64,000 nt of DNA from an uncultured Alphaproteobacteria bacterium (GTDB lineage Bacteria; Pseudomonadota; Alphaproteobacteria; Methylaequorales; Methylaequoraceae): NCBI GenBank assembly GCA_902536655.1, contig CACAYF010000007.1, positions 19,736-83,735 of the forward strand, written 5' to 3'. The translations under genes and the position numbers were made by a program. Shown here one piece after another: positions 49,299 to 58,653 of this stretch (position 1 is its first letter; the number at the start of each line of letters is the position of its first letter). The notes below the pieces were generated by a model. The model worked only from the letters and a program-made list of their open reading frames with translations, searched no databases and had not been told where the DNA came from.

Positions 49299-50255
49299 AT
49301 GAGAGTTTTTAGAACAACAAAAATTCCTCAAGAATACATGAATTCTACGATAGCAATAGGTAACTTTGATGGAGTGCATCAGGGACATCAGGCCGTAATA
49401 AATACAGCAAAAAAAAATTCAAAAACTAAAAACACTAAATTTGGTGTTTTGACATTTGAGCCACATCCAAAATGTTATTTTAACAAACAATATGATTATT
49501 TCAGGTTAACCCCATTCAGAGAAAAATTTGAAATTTTCAAATTAGCAAAAATAGATTTTTTAATAAACATTAAATTCGACCAAACATTTTTAAATAAAAC
49601 TGCGATATCTTTCATTGAAATTGATCTAATTAAAAACCTTCACGTAAATACTGTTGTAACAGGATTTGATTTCGTTTTTGGAAATAAAAAAATGGGGAAT
49701 GTAAAATATATTAATGATTACGTAAACAAGACAAAAGCCTTTAATTTTATTGTTGTTCCTGAGGTGCGAAATCCTGATAATGTTGAAATCTCCTCTTCAA
49801 ACATAAGAGCATTATTGAAAAAAGGAGATTTAGATCAAGCTAATGATTTATTGACCCGGAAGTGGTCAATCACAGGAAACATCCAAAAAGGTGAAAAAAA
49901 AGCAAGGCAAATTGGGTTTAGAACAGCGAACATTAAGACTAATAAGTTTTGTCAGATTAGAAGAGGTGTTTACTCAGTAATATTAAATATTCCGAAGAAA
50001 TTTGGGGAGAAAAAACTCTTCGGCATTGCCAACTTTGGGATTAAACCTACATTTAACAAAACAAACCCTCTGCTTGAAGTACACATTTTTAACTTCGAGA
50101 ATGATATTTATCATGAAAGAATAAAAGTAACTTTTTACAAGTTTATTAGAGAGGAAAAAAAATTTGAATCAGTTGAGAAATTGAAGGATCAGATTATAAA
50201 AGATATTAATCAAGTAAAAAATGACAAACTATTCAAAAACAATCAATCTTCCTAA
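49299..50255 (+). CDS. ribF: bifunctional riboflavin kinase / FAD synthetase
   Basis: RibF makes FMN and then FAD. The 318-residue protein has the N-terminal nucleotidyltransferase part with GNFDGVHQGHQ (HxGH pair His27/His30), GFDFVFG and ISSSNIRALLKKGD, and a C-terminal flavokinase part (GFRTANIK, RRGVYSV, GIANFGIKPTF). Both activities are expected. It overlaps ileS by 35 bases, the conserved ribF-ileS-lspA order. Confidence 0.96.
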   Translation: MRVFRTTKIPQEYMNSTIAIGNFDGVHQGHQAVINTAKKNSKTKNTKFGVLTFEPHPKCYFNKQYDYFRLTPFREKFEIFKLAKIDFLINIKFDQTFLNKTAISFIEIDLIKNLHVNTVVTGFDFVFGNKKMGNVKYINDYVNKTKAFNFIVVPEVRNPDNVEISSSNIRALLKKGDLDQANDLLTRKWSITGNIQKGEKKARQIGFRTANIKTNKFCQIRRGVYSVILNIPKKFGEKKLFGIANFGIKPTFNKTNPLLEVHIFNFENDIYHERIKVTFYKFIREEKKFESVEKLKDQIIKDINQVKNDKLFKNNQSS

Positions 50256-53010
50256 GACCAACTTTAGCATGAAAGCTAACTTGTCAGAAAAGGAAACTCA
50301 ATGGCTTGAATTTTGGCATAAAAATAAAATTTATGACAAACTAAAAAAAAAAAATAAAAAAAATATTAAGTATGTTTTACATGATGGTCCGCCTTATGCA
50401 AATGGTGACCTTCATCTTGGTCATGCGTTGAATAAAATTTTAAAAGATGTAATTTGTAGATTTAAATTTCAGAGCGCAATGAACGTTGAATATGTACCTG
50501 GTTGGGATTGTCACGGACTCCCAATCGAATGGAAGGTTGAGGAGCAGTTTAGAAAATCTGGGAAAAAAAAATCGGAAGTTAATTTGCAAACATTCAGACA
50601 GGAATGCAGACAGTTTGCAAAGAAATGGGTAAGTATTCAAAGAGATCAATTTAATAGATTTGGAATTCAGACTGATTGGGAGGAAATTTATTTAACAATG
50701 AATAAAAACTCGGAAGTAACGATTGTATCTGAGTTGTTGAAATTTCTGGAATCAGAACAGTTATATCTTGGATTTAAACCAGTAATGTGGTCTGTTGTTG
50801 AACAAACTGCATTAGCTGAAGCTGAAATAGAGTATTTAGAAAAAAAATCAAAAGCAATTTACGTAAAATTTCCAGTAGAAAACTTTTTGGAAAACGTAAG
50901 TGTCATTATCTGGACTACGACACCTTGGACTATTCCATGCAATAAGGCAATTGCCTTTTCTAATGATCTTAAATACTCATTAATTGAAATTGATAAGGAT
51001 ATTAAAAGTCTTGCATTAAATAAAAATGACAAGATTATATTAGCCGATAATTTGGTTCAAAATTTTTGTGAAAGTCATTCAATTAGTAACTTTTCGAAAG
51101 TAAGTTCAGTTGATTCAGAAAAACTTAAGCAACTAAAATGTCAACATCCACTCAGAAATTTAGGATTTGATCATTCAGTTAGTTTATTTGAAGCTGAGCA
51201 CGTTACAGATGAGGCTGGTACAGGATTAGTTCATATAGCACCAAATCATGGAGTTGAAGACTTTGAAGTTGGTATAAAAAATGACCTCGATAATTTGCCT
51301 ACAGTAGATAATTCTGGAGTGTACACTGATAATGTTCCCTTTTTTTCAGGTATACACATTTACAAAGCAGATGAGAGTGTTATTAATGAATTAGAAAATT
51401 CAAATGCTCTAGTTAGTTCAAATGATTATTTTCACAGCTATCCTCATTCTTGGAGGTCCAAGGCACCATTAATTTATAGAGCAACATCTCAATGGTTCAT
51501 CTCAATGGAAAGAAAAGATCTTAGAAGTAAGGCTCTCAATGAAATAGAGAAAGTAAAGTGGATACCTGAAAATAGTAAAAATAGAATTAGATCCATGGTG
51601 AAAGATCGACCAGATTGGTGTGTATCAAGACAACGTTCGTGGGGCGTTCCTATTACTATCTTCGTCTCCAAGGTAAATGGCGAACCTCTTATTAACAAAC
51701 AAATTAATATGAAAATAATATCAACTATTAAAAATGAAGGTATTGATGCTTGGTTTACTAAACCAAAAGATTATTTTTTAAGTGAAATAGCAAATTCAGA
51801 GGAATATGAAAAAGTTAGTTCTATTCTAGATGTTTGGTTTGATTCAGGTTCAAGTCATGTTTATGTTTTAAAAAATAATGGTTTTAATTGCAAAGCTGAT
51901 CTTTATTTAGAGGGTTCGGATCAGCATCGTGGTTGGTTTCAATCGTCTCTAATTGAAAGCTGCGCGAACTACGGCGAAAGTCCATTTAAGTCAGTCTTGA
52001 CACATGGTTTTGTAATCGATGAGAAGGGGAAAAAAATGTCAAAATCGTTAGGAAATGTGATTTCACCTTCAGATGTAATTAAAAAGTATGGTGCTGATAT
52101 TTTAAGAATTTGGGTTGCTAATTCAAACTTTAATGAAGACATAAAAATAAGTTATCAGAGCTTGGAACGGCAAGCTGAGAGTTATCGAAAAATTAGAAAC
52201 ACAATAAGGTTTATTTTAGGAAATTTAAATAATTTCTCTTTCGATTCAAAATTACAACATAAAAGTCTTTTACCATTGGAGAAATTTATAAGGCATAAAC
52301 TTTATAACTTAAATAAAGATATTATCGAGGCTTATGATGCGTTTAATTTTCATAGAGTTTTTCAAACAATACTTAACTTTTGTTCTCAAGAACTTTCTGC
52401 TTTATTTTTCGATATAAGAAAAGATGCATTATATTGTGATAAAAATAATTCTTTGAATGTAAGATCATCTAAAACGGTCTTGACTGACGTTTTTGATTGT
52501 TTAATTAGATGGCTTGCACCTATAATACCTTTCACAACCGAGGAAGCATGGCAGTGTTGGAAAGAAGATATTAACAAAAACAGTGAACTGAGTTGTCATT
52601 TGTTAGAAAATCTTGAACTTCCTGATGAATGGAATGATATCAATTTAAATAACGAATGGGCAAAAATTTTAGAAATTAAAAATGCTTTTACTTTTGCTGT
52701 TGAACAAAAAAGAAATAAAAAAGAAATCAAATCCAGTCTGGAAGCCAGTGCTTTTGTTTATTTAAAAAATAATGAGTATAAGAAAATTTCAGAGAATCAA
52801 AATTTAAGCGAGATCCTTATTTCAGCGAATATAGAAATTTCAGAAGATTTTGATGATCAATTCCTTTTTAACTCAGATAACAAGGAAATTGGGGTGAAAA
52901 TATTTAAAGAAGAAGGAGACAAATGTCCAAGATGCTGGAAACTTTATAAACAATTAGATGAAAAAAATCAGCTTTGTGATAGGTGTATGTCGGTAATTAA
53001 TGAAAATTAA
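50221..53010 (+). CDS. ileS: isoleucyl-tRNA synthetase
   Basis: IleS charges tRNA-Ile. The 929-residue class I synthetase has HLGH at 65-68, an editing domain (TTTPWTIPCNKA, HTAPNHG-like HIAPNHGVED), KMSKS at 605-609 and a C-terminal zinc finger CPRCW...CDRC. The N-terminus NYSKTINLPKTNFSMKANL is typical and supports the ATG at 50221 although it lies 35 bases inside ribF. It overlaps lspA by 11 bases. The sequence belongs to the usual bacterial type with C-terminal zinc finger. Confidence 0.98.
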   Translation: MTNYSKTINLPKTNFSMKANLSEKETQWLEFWHKNKIYDKLKKKNKKNIKYVLHDGPPYANGDLHLGHALNKILKDVICRFKFQSAMNVEYVPGWDCHGLPIEWKVEEQFRKSGKKKSEVNLQTFRQECRQFAKKWVSIQRDQFNRFGIQTDWEEIYLTMNKNSEVTIVSELLKFLESEQLYLGFKPVMWSVVEQTALAEAEIEYLEKKSKAIYVKFPVENFLENVSVIIWTTTPWTIPCNKAIAFSNDLKYSLIEIDKDIKSLALNKNDKIILADNLVQNFCESHSISNFSKVSSVDSEKLKQLKCQHPLRNLGFDHSVSLFEAEHVTDEAGTGLVHIAPNHGVEDFEVGIKNDLDNLPTVDNSGVYTDNVPFFSGIHIYKADESVINELENSNALVSSNDYFHSYPHSWRSKAPLIYRATSQWFISMERKDLRSKALNEIEKVKWIPENSKNRIRSMVKDRPDWCVSRQRSWGVPITIFVSKVNGEPLINKQINMKIISTIKNEGIDAWFTKPKDYFLSEIANSEEYEKVSSILDVWFDSGSSHVYVLKNNGFNCKADLYLEGSDQHRGWFQSSLIESCANYGESPFKSVLTHGFVIDEKGKKMSKSLGNVISPSDVIKKYGADILRIWVANSNFNEDIKISYQSLERQAESYRKIRNTIRFILGNLNNFSFDSKLQHKSLLPLEKFIRHKLYNLNKDIIEAYDAFNFHRVFQTILNFCSQELSALFFDIRKDALYCDKNNSLNVRSSKTVLTDVFDCLIRWLAPIIPFTTEEAWQCWKEDINKNSELSCHLLENLELPDEWNDINLNNEWAKILEIKNAFTFAVEQKRNKKEIKSSLEASAFVYLKNNEYKKISENQNLSEILISANIEISEDFDDQFLFNSDNKEIGVKIFKEEGDKCPRCWKLYKQLDEKNQLCDRCMSVINEN

Positions 53011-53464
53011 CAAAGATTTTATTTTAGCTTTTATAATTTCTTCGATTACAGTGATTCTTGATCAGATTTCAAAATCATTAATTTTAAACAATAAGTTCTT
53101 ACTTCCAATAAAAGTGTCGTCTTTCGACATTTTGAACATAGTTTATGTTGAAAATAAAGGTATTAGTTTTGGAATGCTATCAGAGTATAATATTCCTTTT
53201 TGGCTAGGAATATTGTCTTTTGCAATTAGCTTATATGTAATCTTTCTGATAGTAAAGTCTGAAAGTAAGTTGGAATTAATTGGATTGTCATTAATTTTAG
53301 GTGGAGCAATTGGGAATGGCATTGATAGATTGTTTAGTGGCTATGTAATTGATTTTATTGATCTTTATTATAGAAATTTTCATTGGCCGGCATTTAACTT
53401 TGCTGACTCGTTTATAACCGTGGGAGCTGTATTATTTTTTATTAAATTATTTTTTATTAAATAA
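53000..53464 (+). CDS. lspA: lipoprotein signal peptidase
   Basis: LspA removes signal peptides from lipidated prolipoproteins in the inner membrane. The 154-residue protein has four membrane segments. The catalytic aspartates are likely Asp118 (GYVIDFID) and Asp136 (AFNFADSFI), with GNGIDR before them. It overlaps ileS by 11 bases. Two lipoprotein genes follow on the same strand, which fits the locus theme but is not required for function. Confidence 0.95.
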   Translation: MKINKDFILAFIISSITVILDQISKSLILNNKFLLPIKVSSFDILNIVYVENKGISFGMLSEYNIPFWLGILSFAISLYVIFLIVKSESKLELIGLSLILGGAIGNGIDRLFSGYVIDFIDLYYRNFHWPAFNFADSFITVGAVLFFIKLFFIK

Positions 53465-53578
53465 GAAAATAATTGAGAATTATGCTTTTCAAAGTTATAA
53501 ACTAATGTTATTTATATATCTTACAAGCAACAAAATGTTTGTATTAATGTTTAATTGAACACTACATATAGTATAATT

Positions 53579-54235
53579 ATGCAAATCTTACGTACATTTA
53601 GAACATTGACTATATCAATGATTCTTATACTTTTGCAATCATGTTCAACAATCGAGTCAACAGTCGACTCAACATTGGATTCTATTAGTGAAGCTGGTGA
53701 TTTTATCTATGATTCTGTTAATTTCTGGGATGAGGACGAACCAGAGCAAAGCGAAGCTGTAATAATTGAGGAAGCGGTAGAAGTTCCAGAGTATGCTATT
53801 CCAGATGAGAGTTACTTTGAACCTGGGTTAAGTCAGGAACAAAATTTTAGAAATCAACAGAGTTTTCAACCCCAAGTTAATGCTCAACCTTACTATGATC
53901 CAATTTACAGGAGCCAGAGACAATACTATTATGTAGGACCTAATGGAACTCCAATGCTAGCTCCACCTCCTCCTCCTTTTCCTCAGTATTCAATTGATCA
54001 AGTAGCCCCACTTCCTTATTCATATTCAAATAACCTTGATATGCCTAGATCATTTAATCCAAATATGAACAATTTAGCACCTAGGCAGAATTTAGATGTT
54101 ATAAACCAAAATCAAAATGTTAAACCAACTATTACACTCGAAGAAGAAATGGAATTATTTGGAATACAAAATGATTGTGTTAGAGTAAAAGAAGATTACG
54201 TAAATGGTGGATTTATGTGTGATGATTATGATTAA
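53579..54235 (+). CDS. putative lipoprotein of unknown function, Pro/Gln/Asn/Tyr-rich
   Basis: I do not recognise this gene. From the ATG at 53579 it encodes 218 residues (an in-frame TTG at 53555 adds eight). A signal sequence with the lipobox-like LLQSC places a lipidated cysteine near residue 22. The mature part begins with an acidic, serine-rich stretch and continues with low-complexity sequence rich in Gln, Asn, Pro and Tyr, including YYYVGPNGTPM and a proline run. Two cysteines near the end (DCVRV, MCDDYD) could pair. A TATAAT lies one base before the ATG. The end overlaps the next lipoprotein gene. An envelope location is likely; the function is unknown. Confidence 0.75.
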   Translation: MQILRTFRTLTISMILILLQSCSTIESTVDSTLDSISEAGDFIYDSVNFWDEDEPEQSEAVIIEEAVEVPEYAIPDESYFEPGLSQEQNFRNQQSFQPQVNAQPYYDPIYRSQRQYYYVGPNGTPMLAPPPPPFPQYSIDQVAPLPYSYSNNLDMPRSFNPNMNNLAPRQNLDVINQNQNVKPTITLEEEMELFGIQNDCVRVKEDYVNGGFMCDDYD

Positions 54236-54812
54236 TAATTACTTAAAGTATTTTCTTATCTTTTCTGTATTTGTATTAAACTCTTGTGAAACTCTTCAAG
54301 ATTTCGCCGGTTTAAATAAACCTGACCTTGAAATAGATTTATTTGAAGAAACGCCCGAATTGGTTCTTCCCCCAGATTTTGGAAAAGTTGCCAAGAGAAA
54401 TAAATATAGAAATGAAAAAATTATAAATCAAACGCCAGATTTTAATGATAATTTTCAGCAACCGCAATATCAAAGCATCCAACCCCGTGTGACAAATTAT
54501 ATCGCTCCTAGAATAAATATTGAATCATCACCAACCCCTTCTGATTCACTCGAGAGATTTAAAGAGAACAAAAAATTTACAATTGGACAGTGGGTTTACG
54601 GTCAATATATACAAGGCTTTAAACAAGGAAATCTTTATTACAGACCAATTTACGATAAGGGTTATAATTTTTCCAGAAGATATTTACCTGATCAAAACAT
54701 AAATTCCTTTTTAAGACCACAACAACAATATATTGAAAGAGCCAATGGAAGAGAATCCATACCAATGGATTCAAATTTTCAAAATTTAGAAAACTTACCA
54801 ATAATTGATTAA
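54228..54812 (+). CDS. DUF3035/BamF-like lipoprotein
   Basis: The lipoprotein signal ends FVLNSC, giving a lipidated cysteine near residue 20. I start at the ATG at 54228 (MINNYLKYF); ATG at 54222 is also possible. The mature N-terminus LNKPDLEIDLFEETPELVLPPDF fits the DUF3035 pattern PDEF.v..r.PL.iPPdf, the family that includes BamF of the Caulobacter outer-membrane assembly complex. The position lspA - DUF3035 - M16 - M16 supports this. The C-terminal part is rich in Gln, Asn and Tyr, like the lipoprotein before it, which it overlaps by 8 bases. The family call is moderate. Confidence 0.7.
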   Translation: MINNYLKYFLIFSVFVLNSCETLQDFAGLNKPDLEIDLFEETPELVLPPDFGKVAKRNKYRNEKIINQTPDFNDNFQQPQYQSIQPRVTNYIAPRINIESSPTPSDSLERFKENKKFTIGQWVYGQYIQGFKQGNLYYRPIYDKGYNFSRRYLPDQNINSFLRPQQQYIERANGRESIPMDSNFQNLENLPIID

Positions 54813-56123
54813 ATGAAGATAGTTGGGATTTTATTTATTCTACTATTTTGCTTTGAATCGAAATCAAACATAAATTTCAATGCTAAATCAACTACTTTGG
54901 AAAATGGATTAAGATTAATTGTTGTTGAAAACCCTAGAGCTCCTGTCGTTGCTCAAATGATGTGGTATAATTTCGGATCGAATATAGAACAAAGAGGTAA
55001 AAGTGGTTTGGCTCATTTTATGGAGCATCTTATGTTTAAAGGAACAAAGAAATTCCCGAATAGTTACTATTCAGATTATCTTTCAAAAATAGGTGGTAGT
55101 GAGAATGCATTTACAAGTTACGATTATACGGCCTATTACCAAATTTTTCCAAGTCAACATTTGGAAAAAATTATCGAACTCGAAGCTGACAGAATGAACA
55201 ACTTAACTCTAACTAAAAAAAATGTGGAAATTGAGAAAAAAGTAATTTTAGAAGAAAGATTTCAAAGAATTGAGAGTGATCCGTCAGCCCAACTTGACGA
55301 ATCTATGAGAACCGTATTATTTCCAAATGATTATTATGGTCGACCTATAATTGGTTGGAAGCACGAAATCGAAAATCTCTCTTATGATGATGTAATCGAT
55401 TTTTATAAAGAAAATTATAACCCCAACAACGCTATTTTAATTTTGTCAGGAGATATAAAATTTAAAAATGCAAAAAAATTAGTAAATAAATATTACAAAT
55501 CTATAAATTCTTCACAAAAGATTAAACTTAATAAATTAAATAATCCTGATCTAAAAACTTCTACAAATGTCGAGCTTAGCAATGAAAATGTGAAGCAACA
55601 AATATGGAAGAGAATATATAGAACAAAGTCTTACAATGACTCAATGACTCAGTCAATTGCATTAGATTTAGGAATGAAAATTCTTGCCGGAGGGACTTCT
55701 AGTTTATTGTACGAAGAGTTTGTAAATAAAAAAAAGATCTTTTCAATGGTGGGAGGTTTTTTTCAAGGTTTAACAAAAGGAAACGGATATATTTATTTTT
55801 ACGCAATACCCAATAAGAAAGTTGAACAGTCTGAAATAAGTGACTTGTTGGATAAATTTATAGTTCAAGCTATAGATGAGGGTATCTCCGAAGAAAAATT
55901 AATCTTAGAAAAGAAGAAATATTACTTTGATAGTATTTACGGCATGGACGGAATTTTAAAACCTGCTGAAATTATAGGAGAAGCATTAACTATTGGTTTA
56001 AGTCTGGATGATATTGAAAATTGGAATGACAAACTTGATAAGATAAATCTGGAAATGGTAAAAAAAGAATTAAAAGAATTTTCAAAAAATAGAAATTTTG
56101 TTACAGGAAACTTGAAGAATTGA
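54813..56123 (+). CDS. M16 family zinc peptidase (active-site bearing)
   Basis: The 436-residue protein has a short signal peptide (about 1-18) and the inverted zinc motif HxxEH at 68-72 (LAHFMEHLMFKGT), with a further glutamate ligand around 147-148 (VILEER). It is the catalytic partner of the M16 pair seen after lspA in Alphaproteobacteria; related periplasmic M16 proteases degrade or process peptides. It starts immediately after the BamF-like gene stop and overlaps the second M16 gene by 4 bases. Confidence 0.93.
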   Translation: MKIVGILFILLFCFESKSNINFNAKSTTLENGLRLIVVENPRAPVVAQMMWYNFGSNIEQRGKSGLAHFMEHLMFKGTKKFPNSYYSDYLSKIGGSENAFTSYDYTAYYQIFPSQHLEKIIELEADRMNNLTLTKKNVEIEKKVILEERFQRIESDPSAQLDESMRTVLFPNDYYGRPIIGWKHEIENLSYDDVIDFYKENYNPNNAILILSGDIKFKNAKKLVNKYYKSINSSQKIKLNKLNNPDLKTSTNVELSNENVKQQIWKRIYRTKSYNDSMTQSIALDLGMKILAGGTSSLLYEEFVNKKKIFSMVGGFFQGLTKGNGYIYFYAIPNKKVEQSEISDLLDKFIVQAIDEGISEEKLILEKKKYYFDSIYGMDGILKPAEIIGEALTIGLSLDDIENWNDKLDKINLEMVKKELKEFSKNRNFVTGNLKN

Positions 56124-57409
56124 GATTTATTTTTTTATTTTTTTTATTAATATTCAAAAACTTAGATGCTTTTGAATATAAAAATCTTAAAACAAATTCT
56201 GGAATTGAATTTTGGTTTGTCGAAGATAAATCAATACCAATTGTCAGTGTAAGTTTTAGTTTTAGGGGAGGGAGTTCAATTGATATTAAAGACAAAAATG
56301 GTATTTCAAATTTGATGACATCTCTTCTGGACGAAGGAACTCGTAATTTAACTTCAAAGAAATTCAAAAACGAAATGAAAATGAATGGAATGAAGTTAAG
56401 CTTTAGTACACAGAAAGATAAGATTGATGGTGTATTTCAAATTATTTCAGCTCAGGCCAAGGATGGTTTTGATTTATTTTACGAAGCTTTAAATCATCCA
56501 AGCTTTAATGAAGTGGATATTAACAGAGTTAAGAGACAAGTTATATCTAGTATAAAAATTGATGAATCTGATTTATCAACTTTAGCTTCAAACAAATTTA
56601 ATCAACACTTTTTTAAAGATCATGTTTTCTCAAACAACATAAAAGGATCGGAAGAATCAATTAAAAACATTACAAGAACTGATTTAGTAAACTTTCATAA
56701 AAAATCTTTTGTAAAGAATAATTTAGTAATTGGTGTTGCCGGCAATATAAATGTTAATAAAATAAAAAAATATATTGAACTTGTTTTTGGGGAATTAAAA
56801 GACAATCAACAAAATTATTCTATTAAACAATTTAAGGCTCTATCTGTTGGGCAAAAAATGTTTGAAATGAAAACACCACAGTCTAGTGTTTTATTTGGTC
56901 ACCCTGGATTAGAAAGAAATAATGAAAATTTTTTTGCACTTAGAATTGCCAACTATATTTTGGGTGGTGGTGGATTTCAATCTCGTCTTTATAAAAATAT
57001 CAGGGAAAAAAAAGGTCTTGTTTATTCAATTTATTCATATTTATTGTCTTACGAAAATGATGGTGTAATTGTTGGGGGCTTTCAAACAAGGAACAAATCT
57101 GTCTTTCAAACTATTGAAAATGTAAAAAATGAATGGAAAAAACTTAATAAACGTGGAATTACAAAAAACGAGTTAGACAATGCTAAAGCTTACTTTAATG
57201 GATCTTTTACGAGGAATTTTACAAGCACTCTATCGATAGCAAGATTATTACAAGTTGTTCAATATTATGAGCTTGGAGCCGATTATTTTATTAAAAGAGA
57301 GAAAATCATAAATAGTCTAAATCTAGAAAAAGTAAATGGTATAATTTCAGAATATTTCTCAAACGAAAAATTGTTTTTTATGATTGTCGGAGAGCCAGAA
57401 AAGAAATGA
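56120..57409 (+). CDS. M16 family peptidase-like protein without zinc motif
   Basis: This 429-residue paralogue starts with TTG at 56120, overlapping the previous stop as TTGA, and has a signal peptide (about 1-17). At the position of HxxEH it reads NLMTSLLDEGT, so zinc ligands are absent. The C-terminal half keeps the Arg/Tyr substrate motif REKKGLVYSIY. Such inactive subunits form heterodimers with the active M16 partner, as in mitochondrial processing peptidase; the adjacent gene is the likely partner. It overlaps pgi by 4 bases. Confidence 0.9.
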   Translation: MRFIFLFFLLIFKNLDAFEYKNLKTNSGIEFWFVEDKSIPIVSVSFSFRGGSSIDIKDKNGISNLMTSLLDEGTRNLTSKKFKNEMKMNGMKLSFSTQKDKIDGVFQIISAQAKDGFDLFYEALNHPSFNEVDINRVKRQVISSIKIDESDLSTLASNKFNQHFFKDHVFSNNIKGSEESIKNITRTDLVNFHKKSFVKNNLVIGVAGNINVNKIKKYIELVFGELKDNQQNYSIKQFKALSVGQKMFEMKTPQSSVLFGHPGLERNNENFFALRIANYILGGGGFQSRLYKNIREKKGLVYSIYSYLLSYENDGVIVGGFQTRNKSVFQTIENVKNEWKKLNKRGITKNELDNAKAYFNGSFTRNFTSTLSIARLLQVVQYYELGADYFIKREKIINSLNLEKVNGIISEYFSNEKLFFMIVGEPEKK

Positions 57410-58653
57410 TTTTTTTACAAGAGACATTTAATTTAGAAAAAAAAGTAAAAAAAACACAAAAACAGAAATATACAAAGTCAAAAATCAAAATATTAGAATT
57501 AATAAAAAAAAAATCTTTTGGTTTTATTCAAGATTTGCATCAAAAAGATTTCTCAGACATTTATCAATTTTCTGAAAAACTTCAAAAATTCGAAAACGTA
57601 TTATTTTTAGGAACAGGTGGTTCTAGCTTAGGTGGCAAAACACTAGTTTCATTGATGGATAATATTTTTATAAATGCGACCAGACCTAGAGTTTTTTTTG
57701 TAGAAAATATTGATTCATCGTCAATACATGGTTTGCTACAAAATATAGATTTAAAAGATTCAGCTTGTGTTGTTACATCAAAGTCAGGTGAAACAATTGA
57801 AACAATTGCGCAGTTTTTCTTTGTATTAAATGAATTTAAGAAAAAAAAAATTTCTATAAAAAAAAGATTTTTCATTATTACTGAAGATAAAAAAAGCACA
57901 CTGAAAGAAATTCAGGAGAGTGAAAATTTAGATTTTTATCCGCATCCGATTGATATTGGGGGACGATATTCTGTCTTCTCAATTGTTGGTTTAATTCCAT
58001 CAAAAACCATTGGTTTTGACATAAAGCGTTTTTGTAATGGAGGTAAAAGTTTTTTAAAGGAAATAGAAAATGAAAATAATTTTGATTATTACTTTACCCC
58101 TATTTCAAATTTAATTGATCTAAAAAAAAAAGGTGTGAATATGTCAATAGTAATGCCTTACCATGATTCATTAAACAATTTATCATTTTGGTACAGACAA
58201 CTATGGGCTGAAAGTATTGGAAAAAAAGGTAAAGGTATAACTCCAGTAAATGCTTTAGGAACAGTTGATCAGCATAGTCAGCTACAACTTTATTTAGATG
58301 GTCCAAAAGATAAGTTTTTTACATTTATTGAAAAAGCAAGAGACAAGAGTGTTACAAAATTAGATTGTCATTATTCTAAATCTAAAACATTTCAAGATCT
58401 TCATCAGAAATCATTAGAAGAACTACTCAATGCAGAGATGAACGCAACCATAAAAACTATCAGTAATAAAAAAATACCTATTAGAAGAATAACTTTGGAG
58501 TCCTACAATGAGAAATACGTTGGAAGTCTAATGATGTTTTTTTTTATAGAAACAATCTTTAGTTGTTTCTTGCTAGAGGTAAATCCATTTGACCAGCCTG
58601 CGGTGGAAGAGGGGAAAAAATTAACTAAAAGATTTCTTAAATATAATGAGTGA
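57406..58653 (+). CDS. pgi: glucose-6-phosphate isomerase (short form)
   Basis: Pgi interconverts glucose 6-phosphate and fructose 6-phosphate. The 415-residue protein has GTGGSSLGG, TSKSGETIET, the signature DIGGRYSVFSIVGL, TVDQHSQLQLYLDGP and the second signature NPFDQPAVEEGK. It is shorter than the E. coli enzyme of about 550 residues and resembles the compact bacterial type. It overlaps the M16-like gene by 4 bases and mutL by 8 bases. Confidence 0.94.
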   Translation: MIFLQETFNLEKKVKKTQKQKYTKSKIKILELIKKKSFGFIQDLHQKDFSDIYQFSEKLQKFENVLFLGTGGSSLGGKTLVSLMDNIFINATRPRVFFVENIDSSSIHGLLQNIDLKDSACVVTSKSGETIETIAQFFFVLNEFKKKKISIKKRFFIITEDKKSTLKEIQESENLDFYPHPIDIGGRYSVFSIVGLIPSKTIGFDIKRFCNGGKSFLKEIENENNFDYYFTPISNLIDLKKKGVNMSIVMPYHDSLNNLSFWYRQLWAESIGKKGKGITPVNALGTVDQHSQLQLYLDGPKDKFFTFIEKARDKSVTKLDCHYSKSKTFQDLHQKSLEELLNAEMNATIKTISNKKIPIRRITLESYNEKYVGSLMMFFFIETIFSCFLLEVNPFDQPAVEEGKKLTKRFLKYNE

